A DNA stretch of 64,000 bases from Paenibacillus sp. MSJ-34 (GTDB lineage Bacteria > Bacillota > Bacilli > Paenibacillales > Paenibacillaceae): the NCBI RefSeq assembly GCF_018918005.1, contig NZ_JAHLPR010000001.1:124001-188000 (forward strand), in the 5' to 3' direction. A model generated the notes under the pieces. The model did no database searches. It was not told the DNA's origin and saw only the letters and a program-made list of their open reading frames with translations. Shown here piece after piece: positions 16,696 to 27,761 of this stretch (position 1 is its first letter; every line of letters starts with the position of its first letter). Position numbers and translations under genes: made by a program.

Positions 16696-17630
16696 CAGAA
16701 CATGTTGCGGCCGAAACGGAAACGATCGAATGGACCGTGGCGCCGGAATATGAGAAAGAACGGATCGATAAATATGTCAGCGAGTCGATCGGCGAAGACG
16801 TCTCGCGTACGCAAGTGCAGTCGTGGATCAAGGACGGCTGCGTGCTCGTCAACGGGCTAACGGTCAAGCCGAACTATAAATTGTCCGCAGGCGATACGGT
16901 AGCGGTAACGGTTCCGGAACCTTCCCCCGTCGATATTGCGGCGGAAGCGATTCCGCTTGACATTGCCCATGAGGACGAAGATGTCATCGTCATCAATAAG
17001 CCTCGCGGCATGGTCGTTCACCCGGCGCCCGGACATACTTCCGGAACCGTCGTCAATGCGCTGATGCATCATTGCCGCGATTTGTCCGGCATTAACGGGG
17101 AATTGCGTCCCGGCATCGTCCATCGGATCGATAAAGATACGTCGGGCTTGATGATGGCGGCCAAGCACGATAAAGCGCATCTATCGCTCGCCGAACAGCT
17201 TAAGCGGCATAGCGTAACGCGCAAATATATCGCTCTCGTTCACGGCAATATCGCACACGACCACGGCACCGTCGACGCGCCGATCGGCCGCGATATGCAT
17301 GACCGCAAGATGTACACGGTCACGGAACGCAACAGCAAGCATGCGGTAACCCATTTCCTCGTGCTGGAGCGATTTGGCGATTATACGTTAGTCGAATTGA
17401 AATTGGAGACAGGCAGAACGCATCAAATTCGCGTACATATGAAATTTATCGGACATCCTTTGGTCGGGGATCCCGTATACGGACGCAACAAAGGGTTGAA
17501 AATGGACGGGCAAGCGCTCCATGCGGCGATTCTCGGCTTTGACCATCCGAAGACGGGAAATTATATGGAGTTTGCCGCGCCTTTGCCTTCCGATATGGAA
17601 CATTTGCTGGCGCTTTTGCGGCAGAGGTAA
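16692..17630 (+). CDS. rluD: RluD-family 23S rRNA pseudouridine synthase (YlyB-like)
   Basis: 312 residues. An N-terminal S4 domain (ERIDKYVSESIGEDVSRTQV...) precedes the catalytic domain with the RluA/RluD signature HRIDKDTSGLMMAAK (catalytic Asp) and LETGRTHQIRVHMKFIGHPL. It isomerises specific uridines in large-subunit rRNA; the exact target site is inferred only from family. The start overlaps the lspA stop by 4 bases, indicating coupling, as in other Bacillales. Confidence 0.93.
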   Translation: MTEHVAAETETIEWTVAPEYEKERIDKYVSESIGEDVSRTQVQSWIKDGCVLVNGLTVKPNYKLSAGDTVAVTVPEPSPVDIAAEAIPLDIAHEDEDVIVINKPRGMVVHPAPGHTSGTVVNALMHHCRDLSGINGELRPGIVHRIDKDTSGLMMAAKHDKAHLSLAEQLKRHSVTRKYIALVHGNIAHDHGTVDAPIGRDMHDRKMYTVTERNSKHAVTHFLVLERFGDYTLVELKLETGRTHQIRVHMKFIGHPLVGDPVYGRNKGLKMDGQALHAAILGFDHPKTGNYMEFAAPLPSDMEHLLALLRQR

Positions 17631-17640
17631 TGATTTGAAG

Positions 17641-17669
17641 TTGACAAACGAAGCATGTCATGTGATAAT
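17641..17669 (+). promoter_or_regulatory. Promoter of the pyr operon
   Basis: TTGACA (17641-17646), a 17-bp spacer and GATAAT (17664-17669) with an extended TG motif (TGTGATAAT). It lies just after the rluD stop and 30 bp before the PyrR-binding site. Confidence 0.9.
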
Positions 17670-17689
17670 TCTAATAGTTGAATATGGAC

Positions 17690-18459
<770 letters not shown>

Positions 18460-18466
18460 ACAGAAG

Positions 18467-19378
18467 ATGACGATAACGGCGACGCAAGTAAAACATAGAA
18501 GTTTGCTCGGATTGAGAGAGATGGATAAAAGCGAGATCGAGTCGATTTTGGACCGCGCCGCGTATTGGGAGAGAGAAACGCAAAAGGTGACGCCTGTGCT
18601 CGGCGATAAATTTATCGCCAATATGTTTTTCGAGAACAGCACGAGAACCCGCTTTTCATTCGAGGTAGCGGAAAAACGGCTGGGAGCGGAAGTGTTGAAT
18701 TTTACGGCCGCCGCTTCGAGCGTAGAGAAGGGCGAATCGATCTACGATACGGTGCGGACGCTGGAATCGATGGGAATCGACGCGGGAGTAATCAGACTGA
18801 AGCCGATCGGCGTACTCGCCGAATTGGCCGAGAAAATCCGCATCCCGCTTATCAATGCGGGCGACGGCAATAACGAGCATCCGACGCAGGCGCTGCTCGA
18901 TCTCTACACGATGCGCAAGCAGTTCGGCACGCTCGCCGGACTCAGGGTGTCGATCATCGGCGATATTATGCACAGCAGAGTCGCGCGGTCGGATCTGTGG
19001 GCGCTCCGCAAATTCGGAGCGGACGTACGCTTCTGTGCGCCGCCGAATATGGTGGCGGCGGAGCTCTTGGAATATGCGCCGTATGTCGACATCGACGAAG
19101 CGCTGCAAGCCGACGTCGTCATGATGCTGCGCGTGCAATTGGAGCGTCATGCGTCGGGCATGATTAAATCGGCGGAGGATTACCGCGAGCGATACGGTTT
19201 GACGGAGGAACGGGCAAGCCGCATGGCGAGCCATGCGATTATTATGCACCCGGCGCCGGTCAACCGCAACGTAGAAATCGACGATGCATTGGTCGAGAGC
19301 GAACGGTCGAAGATTTTCCCGCAAATGTCCAACGGCGTTCCGATTCGAATGGCGGTTGTCGAGCGGGCTTTAGCATAA
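18467..19378 (+). CDS. pyrB: Aspartate carbamoyltransferase
   Basis: 303 residues; joins carbamoyl phosphate and aspartate in the second step of pyrimidine synthesis. The carbamoyl-phosphate motif FFENSTRTRFSFEVAEKRLG and the aspartate-domain HPAPVNRNVEI are present. There is no pyrI regulatory chain nearby, as usual in Bacillales. ATG 18467 follows AGGGGGTAA; the frame extends upstream into pyrR but without family support. Confidence 0.96.
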   Translation: MTITATQVKHRSLLGLREMDKSEIESILDRAAYWERETQKVTPVLGDKFIANMFFENSTRTRFSFEVAEKRLGAEVLNFTAAASSVEKGESIYDTVRTLESMGIDAGVIRLKPIGVLAELAEKIRIPLINAGDGNNEHPTQALLDLYTMRKQFGTLAGLRVSIIGDIMHSRVARSDLWALRKFGADVRFCAPPNMVAAELLEYAPYVDIDEALQADVVMMLRVQLERHASGMIKSAEDYRERYGLTEERASRMASHAIIMHPAPVNRNVEIDDALVESERSKIFPQMSNGVPIRMAVVERALA

Positions 19379-19405
19379 AAAGTACGAGAAGGAGCGATAA
19401 CGACC

Positions 19406-20725
19406 ATGATCGTAATTACAAACGCAAGCGTTCTAAATGCGGACGGGCAATTGGAACGAAAACATATTATGATATCGGACAATAAAGTCGAGGACATCAT
19501 TGACGGCAACAGCGGATTATCGTTGTTTGCGCCCGAAGGGACGCCGCTGGAAGAAGCGGCGACGGTCGTCGACGCAAACGGCAAGCTCGTGATTCCCGGC
19601 TTGATCGACATGCATGTGCATTTGCGCGAGCCCGGCTTCGAACATAAGGAAACGATCGCGACCGGCACCCGCTCGGCGGCGAAAGGCGGCTTCACGACGA
19701 TCGCCTGCATGCCGAATACGCGCCCGGTTGCCGATACGGCGGAGACGGTGCGCATGGTGCTGGACAAAGCCGAAACGGAGGGCGTCGTGCGCGTGCTGCC
19801 GTATGCGGCGATTACGAAGAATGAACTGGGCCGCGAGCTAACCGACTTCGCCGCTTTGAAGGAAGCGGGAGCGATCGGCTTTACGGACGACGGCGTCGGC
19901 GTCCAAAACGCGCAAATGATGAAAAACGCGATGGCTTTGGCGAAATCGCTCGGGATGCCGGTCATCGCCCATTGCGAAGACGACTCGCTCGTCGCAGGCG
20001 CCGCGGTGACGGAAGGCGAATTTGCGCGCAAGCACGGCTTGAAAGGAATTCCGAACGAGTCGGAAGCGATTCATGTCGGGCGCGATATTTTGCTGGCCGA
20101 AGCGACCGGCGTGCATTATCATGTATGCCATGTCAGCACCGAGCAGTCGATCCGCCTCATCCGGCAAGCGAAGCAAATCGGCATTAACGTAACGGCGGAA
20201 GTATGTCCGCATCATCTGGTGCTGTCCGACGAAGACATTCCGGGAATGGACGCCAATTGGAAAATGAATCCGCCGCTGCGGACGCCGCGGGATGTACAAG
20301 CCTGCATCGAAGGGCTTGAGGACGGCACGATCGATATGATCGTCACCGATCATGCGCCGCATAGCCAGGAGGAGAAAGCGCGCGGCATGGAGCTGGCGCC
20401 GTTCGGCATCGTCGGGTTCGAAACGGCATTCCCGCTGCTGTATACGAAATTCGTTGCAACAGGCAAATGGACGCTTCCTTTCCTCGTCGGCAAAATGACG
20501 AAGGAGCCTGCGCGGGTGTTCGGATTGCCGTACGGCACGCTGGAAGCGGGAGCGGTCGCGGATGTGACCTTAATCGATTTGGAAACGGAGAAGGCGGTCG
20601 ATCCGGAGACGTTCGCATCCAAAGGCCGCAATACGCCGTTTACAGGCTGGAAGCTGAAAGGCTGGCCCGTCGCTACCGTCGTCGGCGGAAAATTGGTATG
20701 GTCGGAACAAAATGAGTGCAAATAA
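19406..20725 (+). CDS. pyrC: Dihydroorotase (class I)
   Basis: 439-residue zinc amidohydrolase that cyclises carbamoyl aspartate. Metal ligands are in LIDMHVHLREPGFEHKE (HxH), VIAHCED and YHVCHVST; the catalytic Asp is in IVTDHAPH. The sequence follows the Bacillus-type class I enzyme. AAGGAGCG lies before ATG 19406. An AT-rich control region separates it from carA. Confidence 0.96.
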   Translation: MIVITNASVLNADGQLERKHIMISDNKVEDIIDGNSGLSLFAPEGTPLEEAATVVDANGKLVIPGLIDMHVHLREPGFEHKETIATGTRSAAKGGFTTIACMPNTRPVADTAETVRMVLDKAETEGVVRVLPYAAITKNELGRELTDFAALKEAGAIGFTDDGVGVQNAQMMKNAMALAKSLGMPVIAHCEDDSLVAGAAVTEGEFARKHGLKGIPNESEAIHVGRDILLAEATGVHYHVCHVSTEQSIRLIRQAKQIGINVTAEVCPHHLVLSDEDIPGMDANWKMNPPLRTPRDVQACIEGLEDGTIDMIVTDHAPHSQEEKARGMELAPFGIVGFETAFPLLYTKFVATGKWTLPFLVGKMTKEPARVFGLPYGTLEAGAVADVTLIDLETEKAVDPETFASKGRNTPFTGWKLKGWPVATVVGGKLVWSEQNECK

Positions 20726-20747
20726 TACTGGATTATTCGCCGAACTA

Positions 20748-20800
20748 TTGATAAAGTATGTAGTAGTGAATATTATTACAGTATAACGAATAAATATTCA
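20748..20800 (+). promoter_or_regulatory. Internal carAB promoter overlapped by two ARG boxes
   Basis: TTGATA (20748-20753), 17 bp, TATTAT (20771-20776) form a good sigma-A promoter in the 113-bp pyrC-carA gap. Two sequences match the arginine-repressor core TGNATWWWWATNCA with one mismatch each: TGAATATTATTACA (20767-20780), on the -10, and CGAATAAATATTCA (20787-20800), on the start site. Their centres are 20 bp apart, the spacing bound by an ArgR/AhrC hexamer. This predicts arginine repression of carAB independent of PyrR. Confidence 0.75.
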
Positions 20801-20838
20801 ATCTTAGGACGGGAAGAAAGAGGAGTGAAATCATAACT

Positions 20839-21981
20839 ATGCAATCATACAAGCAGGCGAGATTATTACTGGAAGACGGCACGCTGTTTACCGGCCGCGC
20901 GTTCGGAGCCGACGGGCAATCAACCGGCGAAGTCGTATTTAATACAGGAATTACCGGATATCAAGAAGTCATTTCCGACCCGTCGTATTGCGGGCAAATC
21001 GTTACGATGACGTATCCGTTGGTCGGCAATTACGGAATTACGCGCGACGATTTCGAATCGATTCGCCCTTTCATCCACGGTTTTGCGGTACGCAGATACG
21101 AACCGATTCCAAGCAACTGGCGGGCTCAATATACATTGGATCAAATGTTGAAAGAATACGGCATCCTCGGCATCAGCGATATCGATACGAGAATGCTCAC
21201 GCGCATATTGCGCCATCACGGCACGATGAAAGGCATTTTGACGACCGCCTCCGCACCGGTGGAGGAATTGAAGGAAATGCTGGCGGATTCGCCGCTCATG
21301 AGAGATCAAGTAGCGCGCACATCGACGAAGTCGGTGTTCAGCTCCCCGGGCGACGGAGAACGGATCGTGCTGATCGATTACGGCGCGAAGAGCGGCATTT
21401 TGCGGGAGTTAACGAAACGCGGTTGCGATGTAGTCGTCGTGCCTCATGATACTACGGCGGAAGAGATTCGCCGCTTGGATCCGGACGGCATTCAATTGTC
21501 GAACGGGCCGGGGGATCCGAAGGATGTGCCGCATGCGGTGCAAGTGTTGAACGAACTGCTCGGCGAATACCCGATGTTCGGCATTTGCTTAGGCCATCAA
21601 TTGTTCGCCTTGGCTTCCGGCGCGGATACGGTGAAGCTGAAGTTCGGACATCGCGGAGGCAACCATCCGGTAAAGGAACTGGCTACGAACCGCTGCTATA
21701 TCACTTCGCAAAATCACGGCTACACCGTGCGCGAAGATTCGATTGCGGGCACCGATCTGATCGTGACGCATATCAACAATAACGACAAAACGATTGAAGG
21801 CTTGCGTCATGCCAAATACCCGGCGTTCTCCGTTCAATACCATCCGGAGGCGGCTCCCGGACCATTCGACAGCAGTTATCTGTTCGACGAATTTCTCGAC
21901 ATGATCCGCGATCACCGCAACAACAATCCGAAGGCGCCGCGGCAAGCCGAAATTTCAGCAGCATTGAAAGGAGAACGTTAA
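20839..21981 (+). CDS. carA: Carbamoyl-phosphate synthase, small (glutaminase) subunit
   Basis: 380 residues. The class I glutamine amidotransferase nucleophile is in [13 protein letters not shown] (Cys) with the triad His/Glu in [12 protein letters not shown]. It supplies ammonia to CarB. ATG 20839 is preceded by AAAGAGGAGTG. Because carAB has its own arginine-type operator within the pyr operon, it may serve both arginine and pyrimidine synthesis. Confidence 0.96.
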   Translation: MQSYKQARLLLEDGTLFTGRAFGADGQSTGEVVFNTGITGYQEVISDPSYCGQIVTMTYPLVGNYGITRDDFESIRPFIHGFAVRRYEPIPSNWRAQYTLDQMLKEYGILGISDIDTRMLTRILRHHGTMKGILTTASAPVEELKEMLADSPLMRDQVARTSTKSVFSSPGDGERIVLIDYGAKSGILRELTKRGCDVVVVPHDTTAEEIRRLDPDGIQLSNGPGDPKDVPHAVQVLNELLGEYPMFGICLGHQLFALASGADTVKLKFGHRGGNHPVKELATNRCYITSQNHGYTVREDSIAGTDLIVTHINNNDKTIEGLRHAKYPAFSVQYHPEAAPGPFDSSYLFDEFLDMIRDHRNNNPKAPRQAEISAALKGER

Positions 21982-21982
21982 T

Positions 21983-24900
21983 ATGCCGAAAAACACCCAG
22001 TTGAAAAAGATACTCGTCATCGGCTCCGGTCCGATCGTCATCGGGCAGGCGGCGGAATTCGATTACGCCGGAACGCAAGCTTGTCAGGCGTTGAAGGAAG
22101 AAGGATTCGAAGTCGTTCTCATCAACAGCAATCCGGCCACCATTATGACCGATACGAACATGGCGGATAAAGTATATATCGAACCGATTACGCTCGATTT
22201 CGTGACGCAAATCATTCGCCAGGAGCGCCCCGACGGCTTGCTGCCGACGCTGGGCGGGCAGACCGGCTTGAATATGGCGGTTGAACTCGCTCGGGCGGGC
22301 GTCTTGGAAGAGGAGAACGTGAGATTGCTCGGCACGCAGCTTTCCTCGATCGAAAAAGCCGAAGACCGCGACTTGTTCCGCGAATTAATGCGCGAACTGG
22401 AACAGCCTGTGCCGGAAAGCACGATCGTCACATCCGTACAGGAAGCGATCGATTTCGCGAACGAAATCGGTTATCCGATCATCGTGCGCCCCGCTTATAC
22501 GCTCGGCGGAACCGGCGGCGGCATTTGCGCCGACGAGGAAGAACTGCGCGAAGTGGTGGCTTCCGGCATTCGTTACAGCCCGATCGGCCAATGTTTGATC
22601 GAGAAGAGCATTGCCGGCATGAAAGAAATCGAATACGAAGTGATGCGCGATGCGAACGATAATTGTATCGTCGTATGTAATATGGAAAATTTCGATCCGG
22701 TCGGCGTTCATACGGGCGACAGCATCGTCGTGGCTCCGAGCCAAACGCTGTCGGACCGCGAATACCAAATGCTGCGCTCGGCATCGCTCAAAATTATTCG
22801 CGCTTTGAACATCGAGGGCGGATGCAACGTGCAATTCGCGCTCGATCCGCATAGCTTTCAATATTATGTCATCGAAGTAAATCCGCGCGTCAGCCGTTCC
22901 TCGGCGCTCGCATCCAAAGCGACCGGCTATCCGATCGCCAAGATGGCGGCGAAGATCGCGATCGGCTATACGCTGGACGAAATCGTCAACCCGGTAACGG
23001 GCCAAACGTACGCATGCTTCGAACCGACGTTGGATTATATCGTGACGAAAATTCCGCGCTGGCCGTTCGATAAATTTATCTCCGCCAACCGGAAGCTCGG
23101 CACGCAAATGAAAGCGACCGGCGAAGTGATGGCAATCGGCCGCACTTTTGAAGAGTCGCTGCAAAAAGCCGTCCGTTCGCTCGAAATCGGCGTCCATCGC
23201 TTGTACTTGAAGGATGCTCATCAGATCGACGACGAAACGCTGCAAGCGCGCCTGATCAAGCCGGACGACGAGCGTCTCTTCTTGATCGCCGAGGCGTTCC
23301 GCCGCGGTTACAAGCTGCAGCACATTCAAGATATTACGAAAATCGACTGGTGGTTCCTCGACAAAATCGAAACATTGATTCGTTTCGAGGAGACGCTGAA
23401 GCAGCAAAGCGAACTCGATTACGATACATTATACCAGGCAAAACGCTACGGTTTCACGGACCGCGCGATCGCGGAACTGCGCCGGGAAGGAAATAACGGC
23501 ACACATATCGAAGAAGCGGATGTGCGCAAATTCCGTCAGGAACGCGGATTGAAGCCTGTATACAAAATGGTTGATACATGCGCCGCCGAATTTGAAGCGT
23601 CGACCCCTTATTATTACTCGACCTACGAAACGGAGAACGAAGTTATCGAATCGGCGAAACAGAAAGTTATCGTGCTCGGCTCCGGCCCGATTCGCATCGG
23701 CCAAGGGATCGAATTCGACTATTCGACCGTACACGCGGTATGGGCGATTCAAGACGCGGGTTACGAGGCGGTCATTATTAACAACAATCCGGAAACCGTA
23801 TCGACGGACTTCAACACATCGGACCGGCTCTACTTCGAGCCGCTGTTCTTCGAAGATGTCATGAACGTCATCGAACAGGAGCAGCCGATCGGCGTTATCG
23901 TGCAGTTCGGCGGCCAAACGGCGATCAACCTGGCGGCGCCGCTCGCGAATGCCGGCGTGCGCATTCTGGGCACGAGCCTGCAAAGCATCGACGAGGCGGA
24001 AGACCGCAAGAAGTTCGAAGCGCTCTTATCCCGACTGGATATCGCTCAGCCGAAAGGAACGACGGTCACCTCGGTGAACGAAGCCGTGGACGCGGCCCAA
24101 TCGCTCGGGTATCCGGTACTGGTTCGCCCTTCGTACGTACTGGGCGGCCGCGCGATGGAAATTGTTTATTCCGACCAAGAGCTGCTTAGCTATATGGAAC
24201 AAGCGGTTAAGATCAACCCGGACCACCCCGTATTGATCGACCGGTATATGCAAGGGAAGGAAGTCGAGGTCGATGCGATCTGCGACGGCGAAACGGTGCT
24301 TATTCCGGGCATTATGGAGCATATCGAGCGAGCGGGCGTCCATTCCGGCGACTCGATCGCGGTCTATCCGCCGCAAAGCTTGGCCGACCACTTGAAGCAG
24401 CAAGTGGTGGACATTACGGTGAAAATTGCGAAAGAACTGAATACGGTCGGATTGGTTAACATCCAATTCGTTATCTTCCAGGATAACGTATACGTGATCG
24501 AGGTGAATCCGCGCTCTTCCCGTACGGTGCCTTTCCTGAGCAAAGTGACGAACTTGCCGATGGCAAACTTGGCTACGAAAGCGATTATGGGGACCAAACT
24601 GGCCGATTTGGGCTATGAAGAGGGAATGTGGCCGGAAGACGAATACGTCTCCGTGAAAGTGCCGGTATTCTCGTTCGCGAAGCTGCGCCGCGTCGAGCCT
24701 ACGCTCGGACCGGAAATGAAATCGACCGGCGAAGTCATGGGACGCGACTTGCAATATGCCAAAGCGCTCTACAAAGGGCTCGTCGGCTCAGGCATGCGCA
24801 TTCCGCCGACCGGCGCGATTATCGCTACCGTTGCCGATAAGGATAAGGAAGAAGCGGTGCCGATCTTGCGCGGTTTCTACGATCTCGGATACCGGATCGT

Positions 24901-25204
24901 CGCGACGGGCGGAACGGCGGACGCGTTGGAGCAAGCCGGGTTGAACGTGGAACGCGTCAATAAACTGAGCGAAGGCTCGCCGAACATTCTTGACTTGATT
25001 CGCAACGGAGAGGCGCACTTCGTCGTCAACACGCTCACGAAAGGCAAGACGCCGGAGCGCGACGGTTTCCGCATTCGCCGCGAAGCGGTTGAGAACGGCG
25101 TCGTCTGCATGACCTCGCTCGATACGGTTAGCGCTTTGTTAGGCATGCTGCAAACGATCAATTTCGCTTCCCGTCCGATGCCGGTCGTTCAAGCAAGCAA
25201 ATGA
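21983..25204 (+). CDS. carB: Carbamoyl-phosphate synthase, large subunit
   Basis: 1073 residues made of two homologous ATP-grasp halves, each opening with an [17 protein letters not shown]- or [16 protein letters not shown]-type loop, followed by an MGS-like allosteric domain (residues ~935-1073, [17 protein letters not shown]). It makes carbamoyl phosphate from bicarbonate, ammonia and two ATP. Only one base separates it from carA and AAAGGAG precedes the ATG. Confidence 0.97.
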   Translation: MPKNTQLKKILVIGSGPIVIGQAAEFDYAGTQACQALKEEGFEVVLINSNPATIMTDTNMADKVYIEPITLDFVTQIIRQERPDGLLPTLGGQTGLNMAVELARAGVLEEENVRLLGTQLSSIEKAEDRDLFRELMRELEQPVPESTIVTSVQEAIDFANEIGYPIIVRPAYTLGGTGGGICADEEELREVVASGIRYSPIGQCLIEKSIAGMKEIEYEVMRDANDNCIVVCNMENFDPVGVHTGDSIVVAPSQTLSDREYQMLRSASLKIIRALNIEGGCNVQFALDPHSFQYYVIEVNPRVSRSSALASKATGYPIAKMAAKIAIGYTLDEIVNPVTGQTYACFEPTLDYIVTKIPRWPFDKFISANRKLGTQMKATGEVMAIGRTFEESLQKAVRSLEIGVHRLYLKDAHQIDDETLQARLIKPDDERLFLIAEAFRRGYKLQHIQDITKIDWWFLDKIETLIRFEETLKQQSELDYDTLYQAKRYGFTDRAIAELRREGNNGTHIEEADVRKFRQERGLKPVYKMVDTCAAEFEASTPYYYSTYETENEVIESAKQKVIVLGSGPIRIGQGIEFDYSTVHAVWAIQDAGYEAVIINNNPETVSTDFNTSDRLYFEPLFFEDVMNVIEQEQPIGVIVQFGGQTAINLAAPLANAGVRILGTSLQSIDEAEDRKKFEALLSRLDIAQPKGTTVTSVNEAVDAAQSLGYPVLVRPSYVLGGRAMEIVYSDQELLSYMEQAVKINPDHPVLIDRYMQGKEVEVDAICDGETVLIPGIMEHIERAGVHSGDSIAVYPPQSLADHLKQQVVDITVKIAKELNTVGLVNIQFVIFQDNVYVIEVNPRSSRTVPFLSKVTNLPMANLATKAIMGTKLADLGYEEGMWPEDEYVSVKVPVFSFAKLRRVEPTLGPEMKSTGEVMGRDLQYAKALYKGLVGSGMRIPPTGAIIATVADKDKEEAVPILRGFYDLGYRIVATGGTADALEQAGLNVERVNKLSEGSPNILDLIRNGEAHFVVNTLTKGKTPERDGFRIRREAVENGVVCMTSLDTVSALLGMLQTINFASRPMPVVQASK

Positions 25205-25243
25205 GCCGGCGGTACGATCGGCATAGAATGGGGGCCTAGCAGA

Positions 25244-25972
25244 ATGAATAGAAAAAATGAGATGGCGGGACGCCTGATCGTGGCGCTCGATGTACCGGGC
25301 GCCGATCATGCGCGCAAGCTGCTCACGCAGTTAAAGGGCATTCCTTGCTATATGAAAGTCGGCATGCAGTTGTTTTACGCGGCAGGCCCGCAATTTGTCC
25401 GGGAACTGAAGGAGCAAGGCTATAAAGTGTTCCTGGACGTGAAAATGCATGATATTCCGAATACGGTGAAAGGCGGCGCCAATAGCGTGACAAAGCTCGG
25501 CGTGGATATGTTCAACGTTCACGCCGGCGGCGGCGTCCAAATGATGAAGGCGGCGATGGAAGGCGTCGAAGCGGCGCTATCGGAGCATCCGGATTTGTCC
25601 AAGCCTGTCGTGATCAGCGTGACGCAATTGACCAGCACCGACCGAAGAACGTTAAACGAAGAGATTGGCATCGCTGGCGAGGTGGAAGACGCAGTTGTCC
25701 GCTACGCCGAATTGACGAAACAAGCCGGTCTGGACGGCGTGGTGGCCTCGCCGCATGAAGTTGCGCTTATTAAGCGGGCGTGCGGAGCGTCGTTCCAGAC
25801 GGTCATTCCGGGCATCCGTCCGGCGGGCAGCGATCTCGGCGACCAATCCCGCGTCATGACGCCGCGCCAAGCGATGGAGCAGGGAACCGACTACATCGTG
25901 ATCGGCCGTCCGATCACGGCGGCGCCGGATCCGCGCCAAGCGATCGAATCGATTTTGGAGGAGATGTCGTAA
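25244..25972 (+). CDS. pyrF: Orotidine-5'-phosphate decarboxylase
   Basis: 242 residues. The active-site motif [17 protein letters not shown] (Lys and two Asp) is present, as are VVASPHEV and [11 protein letters not shown]. It makes UMP. The first ATG (25244) gives a short extra [10 protein letters not shown] 25262 ([11 protein letters not shown]) is an alternative. pyrK and pyrD, which precede pyrF in B. subtilis, are absent here. Confidence 0.95.
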   Translation: MNRKNEMAGRLIVALDVPGADHARKLLTQLKGIPCYMKVGMQLFYAAGPQFVRELKEQGYKVFLDVKMHDIPNTVKGGANSVTKLGVDMFNVHAGGGVQMMKAAMEGVEAALSEHPDLSKPVVISVTQLTSTDRRTLNEEIGIAGEVEDAVVRYAELTKQAGLDGVVASPHEVALIKRACGASFQTVIPGIRPAGSDLGDQSRVMTPRQAMEQGTDYIVIGRPITAAPDPRQAIESILEEMS

Positions 25973-25973
25973 C

Positions 25974-26615
25974 ATGATTTCACTAGAACAAATCCCCGCG
26001 CAAATCGCGGGCCATCTGCTAAACATCGGGGCGGTAGCTTTACGGCCGAACGAGCCTTTTACATGGACGTCCGGCATCAAATCGCCGATCTATTGCGACA
26101 ACCGGCTGACGATGTCGTATCCGGACATTCGCGAATCGATCGCGGATGCGTTCGCGGCGATCGTCCGCGAGCGGTACCCGGACGCGGAAGTGATCGCCGG
26201 AACGGCGACGGCGGGCATCCCGCATGCGGCTTGGGTCGCGCAAAAGCTGAATTTGCCGATGGCTTATATTCGCGATAAAGCGAAAGGGCATGGCAAGGAG
26301 AATCAAATCGAAGGAATCGTCAAGCCGGGGCAGAAGGTAGTCGTGATCGAAGATTTGATTTCGACCGGCGGCAGCTCGCTCAAAGCGGCGTTGGCCGTAA
26401 AAGACGCCGGAGCGGAGCCGCTCGCGGTGCTCGCCATTTTCACGTATCAGCTCGACAAGGCGACGAACGCTTTTGCGGAAGCGGGCATCCCGCTTCAAAC
26501 GCTGTCGAACTACTCGGCATTGATCGACGTTGCCGTACAAACGGGCCGAATCGAGCCGCAAGATTTGGACGTATTGCAAGCTTGGCGCGCCAATCCGGCG
26601 GAGTTCGGCAAATAA
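25974..26615 (+). CDS. pyrE: Orotate phosphoribosyltransferase
   Basis: 213 residues. The PRPP-binding loop is [33 protein letters not shown] and the flexible loop [15 protein letters not shown] are conserved. It follows pyrF after a single base and is the last gene of the operon, with a terminator 20 bp later. Confidence 0.96.
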   Translation: MISLEQIPAQIAGHLLNIGAVALRPNEPFTWTSGIKSPIYCDNRLTMSYPDIRESIADAFAAIVRERYPDAEVIAGTATAGIPHAAWVAQKLNLPMAYIRDKAKGHGKENQIEGIVKPGQKVVVIEDLISTGGSSLKAALAVKDAGAEPLAVLAIFTYQLDKATNAFAEAGIPLQTLSNYSALIDVAVQTGRIEPQDLDVLQAWRANPAEFGK

Positions 26616-26634
26616 TTGAACGTCTCATTCGGTG

Positions 26635-26672
26635 ATCCCGTTCCGCTCGTACAGTGGAGCGGGATTTTTTAT
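26635..26672 (+). terminator. Terminator of the pyr operon
   Basis: ATCCCGTTCCGCT pairs with AGTGGAGCGGGAT (two G-U pairs) around a 5-nt loop, then TTTTTT. Confidence 0.9.
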
Positions 26673-26758
26673 TTTGATCCGCGGTCGGTCTGGACGCAAT
26701 TCCTCTCCTGCCCGACCAGCAATGCATCCCATCGCAAGGCTGCCTACGGCGAAATGTA

Positions 26759-26859
26759 TTCCGGCAAATGACTTTCTGATTGTAATGCATATATTTTACC
26801 GCACTAAAATATATGCACTTTGTTCAGAAGATGCAAATGGGAGAAACCTTTTGCCGGAA
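26759..26859. repeat. Large imperfect palindrome between pyrE and msrA
   Basis: The core arms TGCATATATTTTA (26786-26798) and TAAAATATATGCA (26805-26817) are perfect inverted repeats around CCGCAC. On the same axis, TTCTGA (26774) pairs with TCAGAA (26824). Further out TTCCGGCAAA (26759) pairs with TTTGCCGGAA (26850), offset by a 15-nt insertion. The 300-bp gap has no gene. A transcript would fold into a ~100-nt hairpin; no T-run follows, so it is not an ordinary terminator. Confidence 0.6.
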
Positions 26860-26974
26860 AGGGAGAAGCGGCCAGATCGGGGCGAGAAGCAACAACCGAG
26901 ACGGCGCCGCTATTGCCTTATGGCGGAGCGTCTGGCGCCATTGTTAAAACGGTTTTTGCAGTAATTCCTTGCCG

Positions 26975-27571
26975 TTACGACTTCGCACCCCAATGCTTCT
27001 CGATAAATGCGTCCCGTCCCGACAAATCCCGGTCTTTCGCATAATGCTCAGGCTCTTTCTTATAGAAATCTTGATGGTACTCTTCCGCCGCGTAAAAGGC
27101 CGATGCGTCCAAAATCGGCGTAACGACGGGCTTGTCGAACCGGCCGCTGGCGTCAAGCGCCCGCTTGGACGCTTCGGCAAGCTTCCGCTGTTCCTCGTTA
27201 TGCACGAATACGGCCGCGCGATAGGAATCGCCCCGATCGTGAAATTGACCGCCGTCGTCGGTCGGATCGATTTGCGCCCAGAATACTTCAAGCAGCTTGT
27301 CATACGGAAAAACGGACGGATCGAACGTAATTTGCACCGCTTCGTAATGTCCCGTCTTCTGGCTTTTGACTTGCTCGTAAGTAGGGCGTTCGACATGACC
27401 GCCGGTATAGCCGGAAACGACCCGCTGAATGCCCGGCCATTGATCGAAGGGCTTGACCATGCACCAGAAGCAGCCGCCGGCGAACGTAGCCGCTTCGTAA
27501 CGGGTTGCCGCTTCGGATCGCGAGCGGTCCGGCGATTGCCGATTGCCGGATTCGAATGGATGCGTTGTCAT
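26975..27571 (-). CDS. msrA: Peptide-methionine (S)-S-oxide reductase MsrA
   Basis: 198 residues; repairs oxidised methionine. The catalytic motif is [14 protein letters not shown], followed by [15 protein letters not shown] and EEYHQDFY. A second Cys for recycling is not obvious beyond GCFWC itself. A hydrophilic ~25-residue N-terminal extension ([17 protein letters not shown]) precedes the domain. ATG 27571 has GGAGGAAGA upstream. MsrB is not adjacent. Confidence 0.95.
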   Translation of the reverse strand: MTTHPFESGNRQSPDRSRSEAATRYEAATFAGGCFWCMVKPFDQWPGIQRVVSGYTGGHVERPTYEQVKSQKTGHYEAVQITFDPSVFPYDKLLEVFWAQIDPTDDGGQFHDRGDSYRAAVFVHNEEQRKLAEASKRALDASGRFDKPVVTPILDASAFYAAEEYHQDFYKKEPEHYAKDRDLSGRDAFIEKHWGAKS

Positions 27572-27609
27572 ATTTCTCTTCCTCCAGTATCGTAAAGTTC
27601 ATGCATACT

Positions 27610-27638
27610 AGTATAAAACGCTGTTCTCTTTCCCGCAA
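27610..27638 (-). promoter_or_regulatory. msrA promoter
   Basis: On the minus strand TTGCGG, a 17-bp spacer and TATACT (+ strand 27633-27638 and 27610-27615) lie about 40 bp before the msrA start. The small dyad CGGTC/GACCG (27641-27654) just upstream is a possible regulator site. Confidence 0.6.
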
Positions 27639-27761
27639 ATCGGTCTTGGGACCGATGGAAAAACATTCCACAGACCGTGTTGCGGCGAAGGGTCGTGCGG
27701 TAACATGATAGCGAAAGAGCAAGCGAGCAGGTTCGATGTAATTGTTGGGGAGGAGACGGGT

